Below are positions 60,001 to 64,000 of a stretch of DNA of 64,000 nucleotides, in pieces. The notes under the pieces are model-generated. The model was not told the DNA's origin. It saw nothing but the letters and a program-made list of their open reading frames with translations, and did no database searches. Each line of letters starts with the position of its first letter. Within the stretch, counting starts at the first letter, position 1. Source of the stretch: Hofstenia miamia (lineage: Eukaryota > Xenacoelomorpha > Acoela); assembly GCA_004352715.1 (NCBI GenBank), contig SCFE01000034.1, positions 1,636,590 through 1,700,589 on the forward strand. The letters are read 5' to 3'. A program made the position numbers and the translations under genes.

Positions 60001-62220
60001 TTGCTACGAAATATTTCTGTCGCACGATGGCGTACGAAAATTTATTTTGCATGCTAACTTAATACATGGCATAAAATATATTTTTAGCTAAATGGGGCAG
60101 CATTTTAATGCTGTCACGAAATCTTTCTGCATCGTGAAGCATTACGCATTGTACTGCTGCCTTTCTTCAAGGGAAATGTTTGTTAGATTTTGGGGCAGTT
60201 TGCATTTTATTCGCGCATATATTACATGCATATCTCAACTGTAACTCAAGTAAAGCGATAAATTTCATAAATCAAAAGCAAACCTTAAGGTAGAGTGAAT
60301 GGGCAACATAAGGCTGCTTCAACACAAGAGTAAAAATTCCATTGACGAGATTACTTGCAAAATCCCAGTCGACATTTCGCTAAATATGAAATGTTATAGC
60401 AAACATACATTTTCCCATCATTACACTGTTTGGAAATCTTTAAAGACAAAGGCCCACCTCGACAAATTGTAAAATCCAAAGCCATTTGTTTAATAGTGGA
60501 CAAATACATAGATAAGGGATAAAGATATTTTGAAAATCCCATTATTTTCATATTTATATAAAAATTGTCATGAGCAGCGCCCTAAAAGTTCTAGTGAACT
60601 GAATTTTTTCAATAAGTTTCATTTAAATACTTACATTGATATTTCTTAGCCTCATATTTGTTTTTGTATAGCAATTATGACTGAATTTATTTAAAAAATT
60701 TTCCTAAAAAACCATAGCAAAAATCTATGGTAGAAAAAAAAATGTACTGCGCAGTTGATTGAAAGTTAATAGGAAAGCAAATATTAAGTTGCTATAAAAT
60801 TAAGCAATCAAAACGCTTAAATCCATAATTTGGAAATAGTTACTTACTCTCAACGTATTTTTCTTTGTTATTTTCGTAAACAATTTCTCAAGTCGCTTCA
60901 AAAGCAAATTCAAAGCCGGCCGTAGAGACTCGTTTGACCAATCAATGACGGGAACCATTTCAGTCATGTATCGCTGCAAGCCTTTTTCTCCCATCGTTAC
61001 CGGATCATATGGAGAAATCTTCAATAAAGATAATGCAATATCAGCCAATCTCTAAACAATAACTATTTACAATTTAATATTTATAATTAACAAATTGTGC
61101 TAATTTACAGTGACGTAGCAATTGTTTTATTATTCTCTTTTCAAATAGAAATATGCTGCTGGCAAATACTAGTGAAATGAATAAAATTTTAATTTTGAGG
61201 TTTACAGTAAGTTTCAAAATTAGCTTGGACATCGCTTGACAAGCATTTTCGAATGAAAAGTCACCCACAGAGATGAGCATTGGCGAAAAATTTAGACCAA
61301 TGCCCAACCTGGCCCAAGAAATGTTAGGCCTAGCAAAATCCGGCCTGACCCATTTAAATTAATGCCAACTCGGCCCATTTATATATTTGTCAAAAAAAAT
61401 TTATTTAATTTGTCAGTTTGCTCTATCAAAATTTGGTATGATAGATACTTATAGTATAATCTAAACAATGATATTGAAGATTTTAAACTAAAATTTAGAA
61501 AAGAATATGATACTTATGTAAAATTTCCCAAATTTAAATTTTATTTTTCAGTTTTATAATTGTAACTTATGAAAAATTCAATGTACTGTTACAGAATAGT
61601 TAATTTTTTTTAAAATTCGGTCCATCTTTCCCATTTCTTCAGCCCAAACCCGGCCCAGCTCAAGGGCTGCCCGGCCCATATCCATCTCTAGTCACCCATC
61701 ACATTGAAGCAAATACTTCGTAAAGCATAGTAACAATAAAATCTAACATTATGGCATTTGCAGTCGAGTAATTCTGGCAGCTGGCATTTGTGTGCATCAG
61801 GCAGCATGCGTGTGATTTCTTTAACCCGTGGAACAAGTGCTGTGTAATACGCAGATGATACCGCCAGAACACTTTGTCGAGGGCGTCGAAATTCTAAGTA
61901 TGTCTCCAAGTCATCACCGAGGTTTTGCTCATACTTCCGTCTTTTGTATTCCGTTAAAGGCCTATAAGTAAACCATCAGAAAGAAAACAACATAAAATTA
62001 ACATTATTTTTAGCATAAACATAAAATTAATTTTTTCCAATAATGAGATTCATACTTAAATTTGAGATTGGCTCGGTCATCTTCCCAACCACCAGAAGCT
62101 GGCTTTGTAAGCATGGATGGCTTACCGCGATGACTTCGCTTTAAACTTTGCCTTCGTTGTTTTAAAATTACGGAAGAATTCTTGCGAATATTGGCTGACA
62201 TTAATTCCATCTTATGACCA
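37991..62220 (-). CDS. UNC80: UNC80, C-terminal part, 18 exons (5' end outside window)
   Basis: UNC80 is the large scaffold that, with UNC79, holds and regulates the NALCN sodium-leak channel at the neuronal plasma membrane. I traced 18 exons by splice sites and homology, 5' to 3': 62056-62220, 61748-61961, 60848-61051, 60284-60379, 58610-58789, 52568-52691, 51174-51368, 50943-51127, 50351-50516, 49017-49166, 43423-43475, 42979-43047, 42618-42733, 42395-42540, 41747-41773, 41212-41313, 39796-39905, 37991-38266. All phases join, giving 858 residues and a stop. Colinear matches to human UNC80, recalled from memory, include EFRRPR, SLLKISPYDP, RPALNLLLKRLEKLF, SEGLPLL, INLLIPL, LALKFIVVCF, ITLWDF and TPFIQFK. 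The last 400 residues or so diverge from vertebrates. I found no earlier exon between 62221 and 64000. Confidence 0.92.
38392..39561. mobile_element. Non-autonomous TIR element in a UNC80 intron
   Basis: The left end TTAGGGTGGCCCTTAT and the complement of the right end, TTAGGGTGGCCCTGAT, form inverted termini. Both ends lie in TA-repeat sequence, so a target duplication cannot be told from the microsatellite. The 1.17-kb interior has no frame I recognise. Superfamily unknown. Confidence 0.65.
42395..49166 (-). CDS. UNC80: UNC80 exons 10-14 of the window (divergent C-terminal region)
   Basis: 49017-49166: HLKEVTEFYNKICPSKVQNS onward, donor GTAAGT. 43423-43475: EAQESPKPEVTHTPAVK. 42979-43047: LFSFVLCDNMQMSGFTHLYP, a frame-neutral 69-nt exon. 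42618-42733: VKSASDAPITPVSVIEQQSN onward, with a weak donor GTTTTA. 42395-42540: YQLYDETDKGGNQRLLKKIS onward. Homology no longer guides this region; support comes from clean splice sites and unbroken phase across every join. The content is Ser/Lys/Asn-rich and probably disordered, as in the vertebrate C-terminus. The 5.5-kb intron between 49017 and 43475 holds the Tc1-like element and a GC-rich repeat patch. Confidence 0.85.
44268..44530. repeat. GCGGTGCGGT-rich repeat patch, possible transposon end
   Basis: Runs of GCGGT occur at about 44273-44290, 44308-44318, 44475-44493 and 44510-44527, all in the same orientation, within otherwise AT-rich intron sequence. GAGGTGTGCGCGGTGCGG resembles hAT-type termini, but I found no inverted partner. 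Confidence 0.5.
44742..44996 (+). other. Isolated open frame, unrecognised
   Basis: 84 codons on the plus strand inside a UNC80 intron; the part from 44818 on is GC-richer than its surroundings (RRYFFGDKTMMLWQTFYLND, then RINKRTCIKASQIDE). I do not recognise it. It could be a transposon fragment or chance. Confidence 0.2.
46159..47340 (+). pseudogene. Broken Tc1-like transposase
   Basis: The N-terminal helix-turn-helix piece (46159-46341; SPKKRTQIHILYEEGYNYST, MGVSISSISR) is followed by a deletion and frameshift, then a catalytic piece from 46440. It carries MWHQVMFSEEFKI, where family members have Asp (SDES); here it is Glu. VLQQDGAPCHSAK gives the second Asp, and GNSPDLNVIENCWHHIK the final Glu. 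By my count 35 residues lie between the second Asp and the Glu, not the 34 usual for Tc1. The gap interrupts the C-terminus, and the sequence before the gap is repeated after it. Not functional. Confidence 0.88.
47049..47211. other. Assembly gap (163 N) with duplicated flanks
   Basis: The 30 bp before the gap (from CTGAAGGAGCAAATTAAAG) recur immediately after it, so the gap probably represents overlapping contig ends rather than missing DNA. Confidence 0.95.
50351..52691 (-). CDS. UNC80: UNC80 exons 6-9 of the window
   Basis: 52568-52691 reads NEYPLEQVLG...INLLIPLFIRMGSSRA, matching human EDFPL...NLLIPFVLTVGSGSK. 51174-51368 reads SPRMRQEDVLSALQAILNSL then LPADRI and ends SAFL. 50943-51127 begins inside ALKFIVVCF and carries LKRHWPLFANAIKDLG, ITLWDFFCFI and LLTPFIQFK. 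50351-50516 reads MSRMICETLQETMYQFYVTH onward. The intron 51128-51173 is only 46 nt. The nearer AG inside it would break the frame, while the chosen one restores the conserved LALK block. The preceding intron (52692-58609) is about 5.9 kb and contains two hAT/foldback elements and a gap. Confidence 0.92.
52000..52140 (+). mobile_element. 3' end of a 5'-truncated non-LTR retrotransposon
   Basis: AATAAAGCC followed by CTTATCTTATCTTATCTTAT at 52112-52140 matches the 3' tail type of the 24.3-27.5 kb element, here on the plus strand. Upstream, only UTR-like AT-rich sequence is seen; the left boundary is approximate. Confidence 0.6.
53612..53970. mobile_element. hAT-type MITE (359 bp) in a UNC80 intron
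   Basis: The left end CAGAATTGCAACCGGGTCAC and the complement of the right end, CAGAGTTGCCACCGGTCAAC, are inverted termini. The 8-bp flanks TAAGACTC and TAGCACAC agree at 5 of 8, an old target duplication at best. The interior has further GACCCGG/CCGGGTT-type motifs. No ORF. Confidence 0.65.
55228..55420. mobile_element. Foldback MITE with long inverted repeats (193 bp)
   Basis: Two arms of about 88 bp, almost perfectly complementary (outer end TACCCCGTTTACACGTGACA), surround a 15-nt spacer (TCTACTTGAGTGGTT). TAA flanks both ends (55225-55227, 55421-55423), fitting a 3-bp PIF/Harbinger-type target. Transcribed as part of the UNC80 intron, it would fold into a long hairpin. Confidence 0.85.
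56703..57024. repeat. (TA)n microsatellite interrupted by an assembly gap
   Basis: TA repeats flank 277 N (56717-56993) on both sides; the gap is most likely unresolved repeat. Confidence 0.9.
58610..62220 (-). CDS. UNC80: UNC80 exons 1-5 of the window (conserved helical block)
   Basis: 62056-62220 starts with one base completing a codon, then GHKMELMSAN, where human UNC80 has DQGHKG, and ends NLKF. 61748-61961 carries LETYLEFRRPRQSVLAVSSA and ends LLDCKCHN. 60848-61051 carries ADIALSLLKISPYDPVTMGE and RPALNLLLKRLEKLF, ending NTLR. 60284-60379 reads RNVDWDFASNLVNGIF. 58610-58789 carries SEGLPLLQLG, PPPGFIWSVIRLASIQMH and ends ILK. Donors are mostly GTAAGN or GTAN; 60284 uses GTTTGC. Junctions TLR/RNVDW and CHN/RLADIA match the human order exactly. 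A 423-bp hAT MITE sits in the intron between the exons at 61748 and 60848. Confidence 0.93.
59403..59693. mobile_element. hAT-type MITE (291 bp) in a UNC80 intron
   Basis: The left end CAGGCCCTACAAACAG and the complement of the right end, CAGGGGTAGAAACAG, are inverted termini. The 8-bp flanks GTTATAAG (59395-59402) and GCTATAAA (59694-59701) match at 6 of 8. The interior is rich in GACCCGA-type motifs. No ORF. Confidence 0.7.
61268..61690. mobile_element. hAT-type MITE (423 bp) with perfect 8-bp target duplication
   Basis: GTCACCCA is present directly on both sides (61260-61267 and 61691-61698). Termini are CAGAGATGAGC (left) and, complemented, TAGAGATGGAT (right). The interior has GGCCCA/CCGGCCC-type subterminal motifs at both ends. 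It lies 57 bp from a UNC80 exon. The intact duplication suggests a fairly recent insertion. Confidence 0.85.
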
Positions 62221-62548
62221 CTAAAAGTAATTTCATCAGCAAAATAGCATTGGCTACAATCAATGACACAAATATAATTTGCATGAATTAAAAACAGGTT
62301 AAACTTGTAGACAAAATTCGATTATTGTTATTATATTTTGAAATGCTCCTTAACATTACACTATAAAATGTAATCCCAAACGAAGTATTGCAATTTTGTA
62401 TCCACGGTTGGAAAAACGTGAAAAAAACAAAAAACTACTCAGAACTTTTCATTTTGAATGAGAACGTTGGAACAAAAATTTACAGGTGTGATATCAACAT
62501 AAAATATTCCTAATCGCCAAGTAAAATGAAAAATTTGGTAGTTAACCT

Positions 62549-63182
62549 TAAACTGCCGAACGCCTATATATAGGACAAACTTAAAAATGATCTTAAATCC
62601 GTTATATTATAAATTTTTGCTGCTTTTTTTTTAAAGTAAGATTCTGAAAAATTATAATTTATATAATCAATTTTCAAACTACTTAAAATTGGAATATTTT
62701 ACCGTATACTTATTAGATATATTTTCAACATTCATAAAATGCATAATATTTTTATCCATATAATTAAATTGTACATTTCAATGTTGTATCAAATAAAATT
62801 GTTGTGCAAAAAATCTTGCAGAGCTCTGAAGTATACATTTAATAGGTCAAAAACGAAATTGAAACGTTATCTGAAATTAGTAATTATATAAACTCATTAA
62901 TAAGTTTGTACTAAATAAAGGACATCGGCATAGAAAGACATCACAATAAATTGAGATGATTACAATTTTACTCCTTAATTTGAATTGTGTACAAATTTTC
63001 GGGAAAATTTGCATAATGAATAATTATATTAGGGCAACAAAACGATAAAGGCGTCAAATGCATAAGATGATCGCGCTTACGAAGTATGTCCTATATTTAG
63101 TACAAACTAAATTAGGTTCATCAGCCTGATTGTGAAGTCGAATTGATTTTGCTTTGAAACCCTATCCGTTCTCTCGTAAATA
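62549..63182. repeat. Duplicated segment, copy 1
   Basis: Nearly identical to 63390-64000 at an offset of 841 bp. It starts with CCGAACGCCTATATATAGG and carries the perfect palindrome CCTATATATAGG. It contains a 21-bp piece (within 63128-63151) that copy 2 lacks. No ORF. Confidence 0.9.
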
Positions 63183-63225
63183 GTNTAATAATAGTTTAAT
63201 GTTACTAGCTATTTTACTGATTTTA

Positions 63226-63352
63226 CTGACAATGGAATTGGAAATCAAAGTGGAACTGATATTTTTAGTCCGTAGAAATTGGAATTCGCATTGAATAACC
63301 AAGAATTGGAATTGAAATTGAGAAATTGAATTGAATGGAATTGAAATCTTTG
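63226..63352. repeat. GGAATTG/AAATTG-type degenerate short repeats
   Basis: Irregular alternation of GGAATTG and AAATTG-like motifs fills the spacer between the two long copies. Confidence 0.6.
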
Positions 63353-63389
63353 TATATATTAGCCTGCACACAGCGCCCATTTTTGCATA

Positions 63390-64000
63390 TTAACTTCCGA
63401 AGGCCTATATATAGGACAAACTTAAAAATGATCTTAAATCCGTTATATTATAAATTTTTGCTGCTTTTTTTTAAAGTAAGATTCTGAAAAATTATAATTT
63501 ATATAATCAATTTTCAAACTACTTCAAATTGGAATATTTTACCGTTTACTTATTAGATATATTTTCAACATTCATAAAATGCATAATATTTTTATCCATA
63601 TAATTAAATTGTACATTTCAATGTTGTATCAAATAAAATTGTTGTGCAAAAAATCTTGCAGAGCTCTGAAGTATACATTTAATAGGTCAAAAACGAAATT
63701 GAAACGTTATCTGAAATTAGTAATTATATAAACTCATTAATAAGTTTGTACTAAATAAAGGACATCGGCATAGAAAGACATCACAATAAATTGAGATGAT
63801 TACAATTTTACTCCTTAATTTGAATTGGGTACACATTTTCCGGAAAATGTGCATAATGAATAATTATATTAGGGCAACAAAACGATAAAGGCGTCAAATG
63901 CATAAGATGATCGCGCTTACGAAGTACGTCCTATATTTAGTACAAACTAAATTAGGTTCATCAGCCTGCTTTGAAACCCTATCCGTTCTCTCGTAAATAA
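63390..64000. repeat. Duplicated segment, copy 2 (runs to the window edge)
   Basis: Begins TTAACTTCCGAAGGCC and follows copy 1 with scattered substitutions and a 21-bp deletion. The single N at 63185, between the copies, suggests that two haplotype contigs were joined. Confidence 0.85.

Noticed and set aside
1-64000. tRNA, rRNA or CRISPR arrays
   Set aside because: I looked for tRNA-like B boxes, rRNA blocks and spaced direct repeats and found none. The only regular repeat is the three-unit satellite near 22 kb.

Overview
The window is AT-rich animal nuclear DNA. It holds one large intron-rich gene, one intronless rhodopsin-type receptor gene, and many transposable elements of at least six types. 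Nothing points to bacteria or to a virus. I cannot name the species. A 46-nt intron beside introns of several kb, and moderate similarity to vertebrate UNC80, fit an invertebrate; a tunicate is possible but unproven.

0-8.5 kb is a graveyard of non-LTR retrotransposons. A restriction-like-endonuclease (RLE) family lies on the minus strand (about 1.0-2.84 kb). It is followed by an SGNH-type ORF fragment, a reverse-transcriptase tail, a decayed endonuclease/linker piece on the plus strand, and a decayed minus-strand reverse transcriptase. At 8.9-9.9 kb is an intact 322-codon class A GPCR (minus). A decayed piggyBac element with TTAA-flanked inverted ends lies at 12.6-14.6 kb. 14.6-24.3 kb holds no gene I can support, only a probable hAT-like MITE and a three-unit satellite of about 170 bp. 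At 24.3-27.5 kb is a nearly intact non-LTR element: a 953-codon endonuclease plus reverse transcriptase with a 2A-like motif just upstream of the endonuclease. At 28.9-31.4 kb is a second type of RLE ORF and its 3' UTR, disturbed by a 1000-N gap. 34.0-37.0 kb holds another reverse-transcriptase remnant and a second copy of the first RLE family, scrambled by assembly joins.

38.0-62.2 kb (minus) is the main host gene: the C-terminal 858 residues of UNC80, the scaffold of the NALCN sodium-leak channel complex. I traced 18 exons by eye. Every junction keeps phase and the total is exactly divisible by three. The introns carry a Tc1-like element, three hAT-type MITEs, a foldback element, a TIR element and a short retrotransposon tail. 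The gene includes a frame-preserving 27-nt microexon and a 46-nt intron. The 5' part of UNC80 lies beyond the right edge.

Several duplications (around the single Ns at 2064, 35366, 36088 and 63185, and around the gap at 47049) look like assembly or haplotype artefacts rather than biology.
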